From Eubacteriales bacterium (GTDB lineage: Bacteria; Bacillota; Clostridia; Oscillospirales; CAG-382), in contig JAQWDK010000001.1 of assembly GCA_028705495.1 (NCBI GenBank), positions 95,228-159,227 of the forward strand: 64,000 nt of DNA, read 5' to 3'. Shown piece by piece: positions 24,942-34,169 of this stretch. Each line of letters starts with the position of its first letter. Within the stretch, counting starts at the first letter, position 1. The notes under the pieces were generated by a model that did not search any database, was not told the origin of the DNA, and was given only the letters and a program-made list of their open reading frames with translations. Made by a program: the position numbers and the translations under genes.

Positions 24942-27869
24942 TCATTTTCGTCCTACATACCAATCATCGTAGGCCGAGCCGCTTATCTGAATGGTATTTG
25001 TAACCGATTCGGATATCACCATGCCGGCGGGTGTCCAGCAATCGGATTTTATTACCTTCACCGCATATTTTCCGTTAGGATACCAAAGCGGGGTGAAATG
25101 CACTTTACCGTAGCTTCCGTTAATCGGAAAGTTCCAATATGAGCCGTTCCTGTCCAGTGTCCGACATCTACCGCTTGCGTAAGCGTAATTGTATTCGGGA
25201 AATAACGCGCAGCCGTACTGGGCTCCGGTATAAGCATCTGATGATGGTATCAGATAACCCGATACAGAGGTCAGCGCATTATAGGCTTGCAATGAAATAC
25301 CGTAACCCGACTTCATTGTCCAAGTCCCGCCGCTTTGTGTTGTTGTAGAACCTGTTGCCGGAGTAATCGTGTTTGTCCCGGCGGAATATACACCGATTCC
25401 GTAATAATTACGGACAAAACTGCTGCCGTTGTAGGTGTATTCCCACCATGTGGCATATCCTGTTTGGTTAATCGGCACGGAGGGGATAGAAAATCCGCCG
25501 GGCGCGTTGTTTTCAAACTGCGTGTCAGGTGTTTCATAATATAAATATGGTGTGGTAGAATATGACCGGGACACAAGATTGTAGTAAACACCGTTTTGAA
25601 GCACATCTGCCATTATCGTCACATTTCCGTAATTCACCCCTGTGGGAACGCTCCATTTGAAATAAACAAGATTTAAGTCGTTGCCCGGGACAACGGCTTG
25701 CGTTTTAGTTGCCGTTGTAATTAACGTGCCATTTGACCGATATACCCGAAATCGCACTGTAATCTGGTAGGCAGGCGTGTAGTTGTCGCGGTATCCGTTT
25801 GTCAGCCAATAGCTTGTAATAACACTTGTCGCTTCGCGGTAGGCGGCGTTTGGTATAATCGGGGACAGCCTTAGCGGATGATTGACTTTGCAAGTCAGGG
25901 TAAGCGAATTGTTTATACCGTTGGTTTCGTAGCCGGTATGGTAAATCCCCAACCCTTCCAGATAAACACCGCCCCAAATAGAAATACTGCGCTGATTCGG
26001 CACTTCAAAGGAATAGGCATTTACATTGATTGTGCTATAAGCAGGAATAGCGTAAATACCGGAAATCTGTGTGCGGTCATTCTTATAACCATTTACATAT
26101 ACAGTGCAGGACGTATTATTTCGGTAGGTGTATTGCACTGTGATATTTTGCCCCGCTTCAAGGTTTTGAGGATCAAGGTAATACCCGCTATCCCCAATCA
26201 ATCGGATTTGGGTCAGTTCAACATCGGATATGACAATAGGAATATCAATCCAAGTGCTTTCATAGGTGCGTCCCGAATCCGAATACCATGCGGAAGTGAA
26301 ATCAATCGGGATACGATTGCTTCCGTTGGTATTGGCTGAATTATCAGGAACACGATAAGGATAAAGGCTGCTATATCTGTTATAGGAGCTTGTTTGGCTG
26401 ATCCCCGCTCCCGAAGCGGCCATATCGGATGCTCCATACGCTCTTTGCCATGAACCGCTAATCCATGCGTATAAGTTTCCCGTAAAGTTGTTGTAGGATG
26501 TCCATGAGCTGCCGGAAGTGAAGGTGTAATAAGGGTAAACCCGTTGTCCGGCATAAACCGCCCCGCCGGAACCACCCGACCCTTTATAAGCGGCGGTTGC
26601 CCCTGTGATGCTGTACATGGTGACCTGATAGCGGTTGATTTTAGGGCGGACAGGTACATAAAATGTTTTTTCCGCACCCCATTTGAGAACATTTCCGCTG
26701 CTGTCAATCCAGTCAACCCGTGCTTTGACGGTATAGGAGCTTCGCGTGGAATCAACTATCGTCGGTGAGAGCGATACATCGTACCATGTGTTGTTATTGC
26801 TATAAACATTCCGTGAGGTTGAACCGCCGCTTACAACCCATACGGTCTGTCGGACATAACAGTTTTCACTTTCAGCAGGAAAATTAACGGCAAACCATAC
26901 GGTATCATTTAAGATGGGATAGCCGTTTGCATAACTGTAATTCCCGAATGCCGAACCGTTGGAAGTGCCATAATGAAATGACCTTGTTGATCTGCTGCCT
27001 TTCCACGCTTCACAAACATTTACACTTAAATTAGGTGAAAAATCCGGTTTTGTTTCGGTATATGCGATGCCGACGCCGTAGCCCTTGTTGATGATATCGT
27101 AAAAGGTTGCGCGGGAACTGGAACCTATGGCGCTTGCGTTCGTCCATAATCCTTGACCGTCCGTGGTATATAAAGAGTTGGGATAATGTCGGTTTGTATA
27201 GCTTGAAATAAAGCCCCACGATTCGCTTGTGGAACTGGAGCCACCGTTGCTACTTGCACCGAGAATATATTTACCGTATATTGCAAGCTCCGTAACCGTA
27301 ACAGAATGGTAAACACTTTGCAGTCGGACATCATAAAGCGGTTCTACAAGGACTTTATCACCATTTTTCAGATTGCTGACGCTGCCAACTCCAAGGACGG
27401 ACAGCACACGGTTTAAATTGTTATGGTTAGACTGCCAGCTATTCATACCATCCGGTGTCGGCAAAGAAGAAGCAAAGCCCATATCCGCTTCTTTGTAACA
27501 ATTATTTGTGTTTTTGCTGGTTGCAAATCCATTATTCTGATTATTTATAAGTTGCTTCTTATTATATTTCACCGTGAATTTATATCCGTTTGTATATTCG
27601 TAATTGCCATACGTCGTATTGCGGAAAACATCAATAACCTTTGTTACTTTATTGCTTCCGCTTTTATCCACCACGCTGAACCGATAACCCAAACAGTTGT
27701 CGCCCGTGGTACGCACGGCATAGCCGTTCGGGCCTGCGGGAGTACCGCCGCCACCGCCGCCTGTTGAACTGCCGTTCCATTCAAGCGCGAAAGCGTTCAG
27801 CGACAAGCCGGATATGACAATACAAACAGTAATCAGTGCCAAAAGAAGCCTAAAAACTTTTGTTTTCAT
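24942..27869 (-). CDS. Large secreted protein of the Tad locus, 975 aa
   Basis: Function unknown. The N-terminus is a clear Sec signal peptide (LLLALITVCIVISGLSLNAFA) ending AFA, followed by a glycine run. The mature protein is rich in Tyr, Ser, Asn, Gly and Thr, has very few charged residues, and is predicted by eye to be beta-strand rich with several Ig-like modules (e.g. EAGQNITVQYTYRNNTSCTV). No LPXTG motif or membrane anchor is visible at the end (SGSAYDDWYVGRK), so it is released or held by the pilus. As the last gene of the Tad operon it is a candidate pilus-associated adhesin, but that is inference. A terminator-like hairpin lies just before it. Confidence 0.65.
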   Translation of the reverse strand: MKTKVFRLLLALITVCIVISGLSLNAFALEWNGSSTGGGGGGTPAGPNGYAVRTTGDNCLGYRFSVVDKSGSNKVTKVIDVFRNTTYGNYEYTNGYKFTVKYNKKQLINNQNNGFATSKNTNNCYKEADMGFASSLPTPDGMNSWQSNHNNLNRVLSVLGVGSVSNLKNGDKVLVEPLYDVRLQSVYHSVTVTELAIYGKYILGASSNGGSSSTSESWGFISSYTNRHYPNSLYTTDGQGLWTNASAIGSSSRATFYDIINKGYGVGIAYTETKPDFSPNLSVNVCEAWKGSRSTRSFHYGTSNGSAFGNYSYANGYPILNDTVWFAVNFPAESENCYVRQTVWVVSGGSTSRNVYSNNNTWYDVSLSPTIVDSTRSSYTVKARVDWIDSSGNVLKWGAEKTFYVPVRPKINRYQVTMYSITGATAAYKGSGGSGGAVYAGQRVYPYYTFTSGSSWTSYNNFTGNLYAWISGSWQRAYGASDMAASGAGISQTSSYNRYSSLYPYRVPDNSANTNGSNRIPIDFTSAWYSDSGRTYESTWIDIPIVISDVELTQIRLIGDSGYYLDPQNLEAGQNITVQYTYRNNTSCTVYVNGYKNDRTQISGIYAIPAYSTINVNAYSFEVPNQRSISIWGGVYLEGLGIYHTGYETNGINNSLTLTCKVNHPLRLSPIIPNAAYREATSVITSYWLTNGYRDNYTPAYQITVRFRVYRSNGTLITTATKTQAVVPGNDLNLVYFKWSVPTGVNYGNVTIMADVLQNGVYYNLVSRSYSTTPYLYYETPDTQFENNAPGGFSIPSVPINQTGYATWWEYTYNGSSFVRNYYGIGVYSAGTNTITPATGSTTTQSGGTWTMKSGYGISLQAYNALTSVSGYLIPSSDAYTGAQYGCALFPEYNYAYASGRCRTLDRNGSYWNFPINGSYGKVHFTPLWYPNGKYAVKVIKSDCWTPAGMVISESVTNTIQISGSAYDDWYVGRK

Positions 27870-27892
27870 TCAAGCAATCCTTTCCGCGAAAT

Positions 27893-27922
27893 AAAAAAAG
27901 ACCCGGAATGTAACCCGAGTCT
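27893..27922 (-). terminator. Intrinsic terminator between the Cys-rich and secreted-protein genes
   Basis: On the minus strand AGACTCGG pairs with CCGGGTCT around an 8-base loop, followed by seven T residues. It could reduce expression of the downstream 975-residue protein relative to the pilus genes. Confidence 0.7.
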
Positions 27923-27941
27923 TGCATCGCTGTTCTATATT

Positions 27942-28679
27942 TTAATGGGTATGGCATTTGTTCGCTTTGACAAGTTCTCCGCAAGTGGGACAGGTAAAAT
28001 CAATAATCCACTTTTGGCAGGTGCCGTTATCACCGTTTCCGTTTTTCCTGCCGCAAACCTGGCAATACTCCACCGCGTCTTTTTTCGTATCGTACTCCGG
28101 GCATTTGCTTGGGGTGTAACAGGCGTTGCCCCACTCGTCCACAGCGTAAAAGCTGGGACAGCTATGGGAGCCGCAATACGGACAACCTTCAACTTCAAGA
28201 TTCAATATAAAGGCATGAGTTTCGGGACCGTCACACTTATGATTTGGCGAACCGCAGCTATATTTTTCATTATTATCGCCGCCGCCAATTTGAACACCGG
28301 CGTTGTCTGAATTATCTGTGCTTTTCGGCGGATCAGTTTCCTTGGCAGCGGTAGCTGTATCCTGCGCTTTTTCTCCGGTGGTGGATTTCCCTGAATCCAC
28401 ATCAATATTTTCATCGGGTTTGACTCCTGATCCATCGTCTGTGATGTCGCTTGCCGCACTGTCCTCGGAATCATCCGGTGTTTCCGAATTGTCAGGAAAC
28501 TCAACTGTAATTCCGGTATCCGATGTTGAAGCGGATGTTTCCGGTGTGGAATCAATGGGCAGTGATTTATCCGCCCGTGTGAGGGAATATACTAAGGTAA
28601 TAACAAGAACTAACGCGGCCGCACCGCCGACAATAGCAAGCAAGCGTTTGTCTTTCAGTAATTTTTTCAAGTGCCGCAC
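27942..28679 (-). CDS. Membrane-anchored protein with Cys-rich extracellular end
   Basis: A 245-residue protein of unknown function. A basic N-terminus and one membrane segment (LAIVGGAAALVLVITLVYSL, about residues 14-33) are followed by an acidic Ser/Thr/Asp-rich stalk (about 35-130) and a C-terminal region with at least a dozen cysteines, several in CxxC pairs (GCPYCGSHSC, YCQVCG, TCPTCGELVKANKCHTH). The pairs look like zinc ribbons, unusual for a domain that should lie outside the cell. The position between the pseudopilin genes and the secreted protein suggests a pilus-base or cell-wall role. The start ATG at 28679 follows GGAGGTGCGGCAC. Confidence 0.65.
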   Translation of the reverse strand: MRHLKKLLKDKRLLAIVGGAAALVLVITLVYSLTRADKSLPIDSTPETSASTSDTGITVEFPDNSETPDDSEDSAASDITDDGSGVKPDENIDVDSGKSTTGEKAQDTATAAKETDPPKSTDNSDNAGVQIGGGDNNEKYSCGSPNHKCDGPETHAFILNLEVEGCPYCGSHSCPSFYAVDEWGNACYTPSKCPEYDTKKDAVEYCQVCGRKNGNGDNGTCQKWIIDFTCPTCGELVKANKCHTH

Positions 28680-28682
28680 CTC

Positions 28683-29168
28683 CTAAAATTTTTCCTTAAA
28701 TGAGGACTGTACAGTAACGGAAATAACCGCATATCGGGCAATCCTGCCGTCAAACCAGATCGGAACATAAAGCGTGTATGAAAGCTGTATTTTGAGTGTG
28801 TTTTCTTCCCGAAACGTAATAACCGGCAAAGTCATTCGATACTTCAAACTTCCGTCATCGTTATAAGCATAAAGGTAACTGCCGATTTTTACAAGGCTGC
28901 AAAAATCGCAGAGGGCAACAATATAGTCGTTCCGGTCAAGCGTTTCGGTGTAATCATTACCCTGCTTGATTGAGTTATAGATTTGGATGGAGTTTTGCAT
29001 GACATAGCTGTCCAGTACAATTTTGCTGTTTTTCTCGGTGATTCGTACCAACGAAACACCGGAAGCAAAGAAAATCAGGACGGATAGTATCATACAGACT
29101 ACAACAATCATCAGGCAAGGGAAGATATATCCCTCGCCCCGTTTGTTTTTGAGCGTTTTCAATCCCAT
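28683..29168 (-). CDS. TadE/F-like pseudopilin
   Basis: Predicted pilus-assembly pseudopilin, 161 aa. After a short basic N-terminus comes KNKRGEGYIFPCLMIVVV: the same EGY(I/V) motif that precedes the hydrophobic helix in both Flp pilins and in the neighbouring DUF4320-like protein, consistent with processing by the prepilin peptidase at 34170. A beta-rich ectodomain follows (LKYRMTLPVITFREENTLKIQL). ATG 29168 is preferred over 29183 because GGAAG sits eight bases upstream and the gene then does not overlap its neighbour. Confidence 0.7.
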   Translation of the reverse strand: MGLKTLKNKRGEGYIFPCLMIVVVCMILSVLIFFASGVSLVRITEKNSKIVLDSYVMQNSIQIYNSIKQGNDYTETLDRNDYIVALCDFCSLVKIGSYLYAYNDDGSLKYRMTLPVITFREENTLKIQLSYTLYVPIWFDGRIARYAVISVTVQSSFKEKF

Positions 29169-29173
29169 CACCT

Positions 29174-29587
29174 CTACTTCCAATACTTTTCCGATATGCC
29201 TGAACGCGTCACCGAAACAGTAACCGGAATTTTGAATATACCAAGTCCTTTGAGGTGAGTTGTTACATAAATGGATACGCTCATGGTATCGCCAAGCTGA
29301 ACCCGACCATAGCCGGAGTTGAAATATTTTTCAGCGGAGGTGGAAATCCCGTAATAGTAATACTGATTTAACAGTTCCGAATCCCTGCTCCAAAAATCAC
29401 CCTCAAAAGAACCGGCATAGGTTGCCGCTTCAATCAGTTCCTCCGCGATCTGATCCATCTCCTGTTTGAGCGCGATAAAGGAAAAAATATTGATGGCAAC
29501 AACAAGAATCATCACGAAAACAACCACGCTGATCGCCGTATCAATATATCCCTCACCGCGTTTTGAACGCATTAGTTTTTTCATCAT
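29174..29587 (-). CDS. DUF4320-family (TadE-like) pseudopilin
   Basis: A 137-residue member of the DUF4320 family, seen in ICE-linked Tad clusters. MMKKLMRSKRGEGYIDTAIS leads into one hydrophobic helix (VVVFVMILVVAINIFSFIAL), then a polar region with coiled-coil character (KQEMDQIAEELIEAATYAG) and a C-terminal beta part ending GISEKYWK. The RGEGYID stretch matches the pilin processing motif. ATG 29587 (a second ATG follows) is preceded by AGGGGG; the longer frame to 29683 lies in the TadC gene and starts poorly. Confidence 0.75.
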   Translation of the reverse strand: MMKKLMRSKRGEGYIDTAISVVVFVMILVVAINIFSFIALKQEMDQIAEELIEAATYAGSFEGDFWSRDSELLNQYYYYGISTSAEKYFNSGYGRVQLGDTMSVSIYVTTHLKGLGIFKIPVTVSVTRSGISEKYWK

Positions 29588-29598
29588 CACAGCACCCC

Positions 29599-30468
29599 CT
29601 AACTGAACAGAATGCCGAGAGAGGACATGATCTGGGCGACTATCACGACAACATAAATCAGCATAAAGCAGAATAACAGGCACATGGACAGCCGCTTGAC
29701 TTTACGGGGAACCTTCTGCGCCCCCAGCCGTAATTGCTGGCGTTGAATGTCGTTAAATTTCAGCAGTAACGACGCCCAATACATTGCCGTATCATCTCCG
29801 CGGAGGATACCAATTAATCCACGGCAAACATCGCTCATCATAGCAGAGCCGACACGGGCTTCCAGCCGGGTCAGTGCGACTTCATAGTTGCCGCTTCGCA
29901 TATCGGCGGCGGTGATATCCAACTCATGTTTCATCTCCGCTCCGGCGTTTTTTGCGTAAGATTCCAGCATATACAATACATCACGATTGTGTTTCAGCGT
30001 TTTATCTATGGTGAAAACAAGGCGCGGGAGTTCATATTCAATGCGCTCTCGCTTCACTTTAATGCGAATACCCACGCTTTTCATTTCACGGCTGTAAAGG
30101 AATATAGCCATAAATAGAATCACGGGGCAAAGAAGCGGAAAGATGAACAATACCGGGATGGTGAAAATGCCGACAAGAGAAGCCTTGATAATTGCGTCGG
30201 CCTTAAACCGTTCCGGCGACAGATCCAGCCCCGCTGTTTTCAGGTCAGATTCCAACTGAATCCGCTTATATTCATTGATCCTCATATACTTTGATAGCCA
30301 AGTGGCGAAACCGCCGAGCCATATATCCAGCCCGCGGGACTTGCCCTTTTGATTTTTGGATAGGTTCATGGCGGCGCCGGAGGTTTTCATGTGAGGAATG
30401 CGCCTGATATCGGCAAGAATAAAGAATACTCCCAAACCGCATAATGCGCCGATGATTGCTTGTAACAT
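29599..30468 (-). CDS. tadC: TadC-like pilus membrane platform protein
   Basis: A type II secretion F-domain protein of the Tad assembly platform, 289 aa. Three or four membrane segments are visible: LQAIIGALCGLGVFFILAD at the N-terminus, LVGIFTIPVLFIFPLLCPVILFMAIFL (about 105-130) and CLLFCFMLIYVVVIVAQIMSSLG at the C-terminus. The cytoplasmic part contains the F-domain helices (YELPRLVFTIDKTLKHNRDVLYMLESY and MMSDVCRGLIGILRG). TadC acts with TadB and the CpaF ATPase in moving pilins out of the membrane. It lies 6 bases after tadB. Confidence 0.8.
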   Translation of the reverse strand: MLQAIIGALCGLGVFFILADIRRIPHMKTSGAAMNLSKNQKGKSRGLDIWLGGFATWLSKYMRINEYKRIQLESDLKTAGLDLSPERFKADAIIKASLVGIFTIPVLFIFPLLCPVILFMAIFLYSREMKSVGIRIKVKRERIEYELPRLVFTIDKTLKHNRDVLYMLESYAKNAGAEMKHELDITAADMRSGNYEVALTRLEARVGSAMMSDVCRGLIGILRGDDTAMYWASLLLKFNDIQRQQLRLGAQKVPRKVKRLSMCLLFCFMLIYVVVIVAQIMSSLGILFS

Positions 30469-30474
30469 CCTCCG

Positions 30475-31398
30475 TCACCTCCTGTACGTTATCGGCTTCG
30501 TAAATTTCTGCATAAACAAAGCCGTTATCAGAATAACCGCGCCGCAGATACCCAGCACAATTTTCCCCGATGTTTGGAACATCAGCGTGTTAAACCACTC
30601 CCGATTAAGAAGGTATAGAAGCGGAATATTGCCAACAACCAAGGCCACCATCATCCAGTATTCGTTACGAACGGAGGAAAGCATGGTTCGCAGTTCATTG
30701 TTGACGATTCTGACATCCGTGAGCTTTGCCACTACGGACTGTAAAGTGTCTTTTAAAACTCGATCCTCTTGACACTGTATCAGTGTGTCGCACCACTCGC
30801 GGAAAATGGGTTCATCAATCTTTTCACGCAGAATCAAGAGCGCCCGCACGGTATTAGAGGACACAGCAATTGCATCACCCAAGAACGCCTGAAATAATTC
30901 ACGCAGCGGAGGACGGATATAAGCGATGTTTTCCCGTACCGCCGACAAAATATCATCACTGCGGACATACGAGGTTGAGATGATAGACAAAGTGGTTTCA
31001 AGTTCATCCTTCGTCTGCTTTTCGTAGTAGGAAAGCATATTTGCCGTATATAAAAAGGGCAGGAGCGCAAAAGCAACGGACAATACCGGCAATAAAAACA
31101 GGTTGCCGATCAGCGCGGAGAAAATCATACCGCCCGCAAATAAGCAGAGGGAAACACAGCAGACCACAGCGAATTGCTTTGATTTTCCGGTCACGGTGAG
31201 TGCCGACTTGAATCCCATCAGCTTTTTATAAACAGTATGCTTCTTTTTGTTCCCCCGCAGATTCCACGCTTTATCCCGCAGGCTGTCATTGGGCGTGATC
31301 ATGTTCATTAAATCTTCTGCAATGCGATTCGGCGTGAGCTTTAATAAAAAAACGATTGCCAATATCATTAAAACGGAAGCAATTATAGAAAGAATCAA
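30475..31398 (-). CDS. tadB: TadB-like pilus membrane platform protein
   Basis: Partner of TadC, 307 aa, with a type II secretion F-like domain. Membrane segments: LSIIASVLMILAIVFLLKL (1-20), AVVCCVSLCLFAGGMIFSALIG (about 75-97), FLLPVLSVAFALLPFLYTANML, and two near the C-terminus (YWMMVALVVGNIPLLYLL, IVLGICGAVILITALFM). The central cytoplasmic part has LETTLSIISTSYVRSDDILSAV, typical of TadB. The start overlaps the cpaF stop by four bases. Confidence 0.8.
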   Translation of the reverse strand: MILSIIASVLMILAIVFLLKLTPNRIAEDLMNMITPNDSLRDKAWNLRGNKKKHTVYKKLMGFKSALTVTGKSKQFAVVCCVSLCLFAGGMIFSALIGNLFLLPVLSVAFALLPFLYTANMLSYYEKQTKDELETTLSIISTSYVRSDDILSAVRENIAYIRPPLRELFQAFLGDAIAVSSNTVRALLILREKIDEPIFREWCDTLIQCQEDRVLKDTLQSVVAKLTDVRIVNNELRTMLSSVRNEYWMMVALVVGNIPLLYLLNREWFNTLMFQTSGKIVLGICGAVILITALFMQKFTKPITYRR

Positions 31399-32708
31399 GC
31401 GTAATCAGCTCCTTTCGTGAGAAATTTGTTTAATGTGGTTTGTGGTACACCAAACTGAATGAGTTTACGCCGGAGGTTATCGCTCATGATTTCCGGCTGC
31501 TCAAAATGTCCGTCAATTTTAAAAGTATCCCCGGCAAGCTCGTTTCCGGTAATGTTGTACCGGAACAGAGTACGGTACTCACGCTCGCCGCTTTGGGTAA
31601 TCATACATTCGGAAATATCCATGATCTTACGGGAGTTGTCCTCCAGCTTGTGGGCGTAGACAACAATCGGGAACGCTTGACCTGCCTGCATAAGAGAGGT
31701 TTGGAAGTTGATTGGAAATCGTTTTTGACAAAGGAGCGCCAGCCTCATATGGGCGGCGTCCGCTGCCGATGCGTGAATTGTTGAAACAACGGTATGCCCG
31801 GTCAGACTTGCTTCCACAGCGGAATAGGCTTCCACATCCCGCATTTCACCGATGACTACAATGTCCGGGTTAAAACGAAGGGACGCGACGACCAAATCTT
31901 CCTGTGTGATGTCATAGATTGGATTGTCGGAAGGTCTGGACAGCGTATGCACCACATTGTTGCTAATCTGTCCGTCCTTTATCCGTAAAAGGGACAACTC
32001 GCGGGAACCGGATTCAATCGTAAAGATTCTCTTATTATCCGGCACAGAGGTCAGCAAGGCATTGAGAAAAGTTGTTTTTCCGGAGGATGTCGCCCCTGCC
32101 ACGACAAAAGAAACGCCGTATCGCAGACACATACAGAGAAAATCAATCATCTTCTGTGTTGAATTGCCGCTTGCTACAAGCTCCTTTCGGTTGACACGGG
32201 AGGGGTGCAGCAGACGAATTGACACGCTGATTCCCCGGTCATCATCAACAAGCGGTTCCTTGAGTGCGGTAATTCTTGTGTTGCCCGGAAGATGCCCCTG
32301 TGACATAGGGGTAGCATTGTCGATAATCATCCCAGAATGGTGTAATAGCCGTTTTACAATATCAACGGCGTGTTGCGGACTGTAAAAGTGTTCAGCCGAT
32401 TTTTCAATATGACCATCTACATAAGTCACGGCAATATCGTCCCAGCCGCCTACATTGATTTCTTCAATTTCATCCCGGCCGAGATACCCGGTCAAGACAG
32501 AATATTCAGCCATTTCACAGTACAGCTTGTCGACCAATTCTTGTGACGTGAAACCTTCCATAACGATACTGCGATCCCGAATATACTTTTCGATATAGGT
32601 CTTTAGCTGTAGAAGTTTTGAGGATTCCGTCAGAGCGGCAGCATAATTTTTTGAGATATATTCCTGCACGGACTGCAACAGTGATACAAATTCAATAGGT
32701 TCACTCAT
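31395..32708 (-). CDS. cpaF: CpaF/TadA pilus-assembly ATPase
   Basis: Hexameric secretion ATPase (GspE/VirB11 superfamily) that powers pilus extension. 437 aa. Walker A is VAGATSSGKTTFLNALL (about residue 204), the Asp/Walker B region is DIVVIGEMRDVEAYSAV, and the His box includes LTGHTVVSTIHASAA. The N-terminal domain has EEINVGGWDDIAVTYVDG, as in CpaF. It is the only motor ATPase of the Tad locus. It overlaps tadB by four bases and shares a base with the TadZ-like gene. Confidence 0.9.
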   Translation of the reverse strand: MSEPIEFVSLLQSVQEYISKNYAAALTESSKLLQLKTYIEKYIRDRSIVMEGFTSQELVDKLYCEMAEYSVLTGYLGRDEIEEINVGGWDDIAVTYVDGHIEKSAEHFYSPQHAVDIVKRLLHHSGMIIDNATPMSQGHLPGNTRITALKEPLVDDDRGISVSIRLLHPSRVNRKELVASGNSTQKMIDFLCMCLRYGVSFVVAGATSSGKTTFLNALLTSVPDNKRIFTIESGSRELSLLRIKDGQISNNVVHTLSRPSDNPIYDITQEDLVVASLRFNPDIVVIGEMRDVEAYSAVEASLTGHTVVSTIHASAADAAHMRLALLCQKRFPINFQTSLMQAGQAFPIVVYAHKLEDNSRKIMDISECMITQSGEREYRTLFRYNITGNELAGDTFKIDGHFEQPEIMSDNLRRKLIQFGVPQTTLNKFLTKGADYA

Positions 32709-33430
32709 TAAATCACCCGCTTTGCAATGGCGGCCACTTGTTTTCGATAATGAATATCCGAAAGCCGTTCCGAGAGGGTTCCGGTAATCACTTGTTGTTT
32801 CAGAGGTCGGCTATACGGCAAAACAAAGGAAATATCTTTGAAATGGCTTTTTACTTCCTCTATCGGCAGATATATATCCCGATCACGGATACACAGAGCC
32901 TTGATGCCACGCTCCACAATATTCTCATACATTTCTGCCTGTGAAGCGTAATAAGCGATACTTTTCAAGTCAGGCGCAACCATTTGAATCACATTGTCCG
33001 AACGGTTGATAGCCATGCGGGTAATCAGGTCATCCATGTCACTCACGCAGTCAATGATTACATAATCCGCTATCTCTTTCATCACACGGAACAACGCTGT
33101 GATTTTATCCTCCGTGGGGCGTGGGTAACTATATTTGTTTTCGCCTGCTGTATAGCCGAAGAAGCCGAAGTCACGCATTGTTTTAACCGGGACAAGCTGT
33201 TTTAATATATCCTCCTGATATATGTCGGTTTTATCTAAAGCCTTGCCGATGGAATACAAATCGGAGGTCTTGGAGTGCGGGAAGATGAATGCCATAGACG
33301 GGACACACATATCCGGGGACAGAAAGATAACCGAGCCTTTCTTTTGATAGTAAAGTTCCTGTGCCAGCTTGAGGGATGCGGTTGTTTTTCCGCTTTCAGG
33401 TGAACCGCAGACGGCAATTATTTTACTCAT
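32708..33430 (-). CDS. tadZ: TadZ-like ParA/MinD ATPase
   Basis: A 240-residue P-loop protein of the ParA/MinD/SIMIBI type, at the position where Tad loci carry tadZ/cpaE, which places the pilus at the pole or membrane. The deviant Walker motif reads AVCGSPESGKTTASLKLAQE; VIIDCVSDMDDLITRMAI is the switch/Walker B region. ATG 33430 is chosen because GGAGGTG lies six bases upstream. It overlaps the cpaB stop by eight bases. Confidence 0.75.
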   Translation of the reverse strand: MSKIIAVCGSPESGKTTASLKLAQELYYQKKGSVIFLSPDMCVPSMAFIFPHSKTSDLYSIGKALDKTDIYQEDILKQLVPVKTMRDFGFFGYTAGENKYSYPRPTEDKITALFRVMKEIADYVIIDCVSDMDDLITRMAINRSDNVIQMVAPDLKSIAYYASQAEMYENIVERGIKALCIRDRDIYLPIEEVKSHFKDISFVLPYSRPLKQQVITGTLSERLSDIHYRKQVAAIAKRVI

Positions 33431-34151
33431 TGGCCGCACCTCCGGCTGTTTTCAGATATTCGTCCTGTTCATCAAGAAACTGCTGTGCCGTTGAGCTATC
33501 TCCCCGATACACAAGAGCGGTCTGCATAGCGGAGCTTTCTTCATATTTTGCCAATAGCTTGGCTTGCTCGGTACTGGCCAGCACCGTAACCGTTGAGGGA
33601 AGATCATAGCTGCCATCCTCGTTTTTAACGACCGAATCCTTGTCAATGCCTCCGGCTGTAGTCGTGGTAATGACTTTAATATATTTGAGTTCCGCAGGGA
33701 TTGCGACGCTGCCGCTGTCTTTATTGGTAACAATGATGCTAATAACATCGCCGTTTTGCAACTTACCGGATAGCCCTGCCGCAAAGGTATCAATGGTAAT
33801 GCTGACAGCAACCTTACTGCCGTCGAGAGAAGCAAATACATCCTCTGCGGTATTTGCCTGATCCGTCAGTTTTGAAGCGGTGAAATAATCCCCGGCATAC
33901 AGAGAGGAAACAGCATATTTGCCGATTACCTCTATTTTTTGCGTGATTACACCAATGGGGAGCGTATCGGTCTTGACCTCGACAGTTTCAATCTGCTCCG
34001 CCGTGATCTGTGCGCCCTGTCGAATGTCTGCCGAAAGACGAATAACCGTCGTAGTATCTCCCATCATGCGGTTGACCATCGGAGCGACACCAAAGGTAAC
34101 GGCGACTGCCAGTAGCATACAGATGATTCCGATAACTGTTCTGTTTTTCAT
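33423..34151 (-). CDS. cpaB: CpaB/RcpC-like Tad pilus protein (SAF domain)
   Basis: Membrane-anchored protein of the Tad apparatus, 242 aa. One N-terminal membrane segment (VIGIICMLLAVAVTFGVAP) is followed by an SAF domain (IRQGAQITAEQIETVEV to YAGDYFTASKLTD) and the RcpC/CpaB domain (VAVSITIDTFAAGLSGKLQNGDVISIIV). In diderms it contacts the secretin; no secretin gene is present here, in keeping with a single-membrane host. It is encoded between the prepilin peptidase and the TadZ-like ATPase. Confidence 0.85.
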   Translation of the reverse strand: MKNRTVIGIICMLLAVAVTFGVAPMVNRMMGDTTTVIRLSADIRQGAQITAEQIETVEVKTDTLPIGVITQKIEVIGKYAVSSLYAGDYFTASKLTDQANTAEDVFASLDGSKVAVSITIDTFAAGLSGKLQNGDVISIIVTNKDSGSVAIPAELKYIKVITTTTAGGIDKDSVVKNEDGSYDLPSTVTVLASTEQAKLLAKYEESSAMQTALVYRGDSSTAQQFLDEQDEYLKTAGGAANE

Positions 34152-34169
34152 GTTCGTATATACCTCCGA

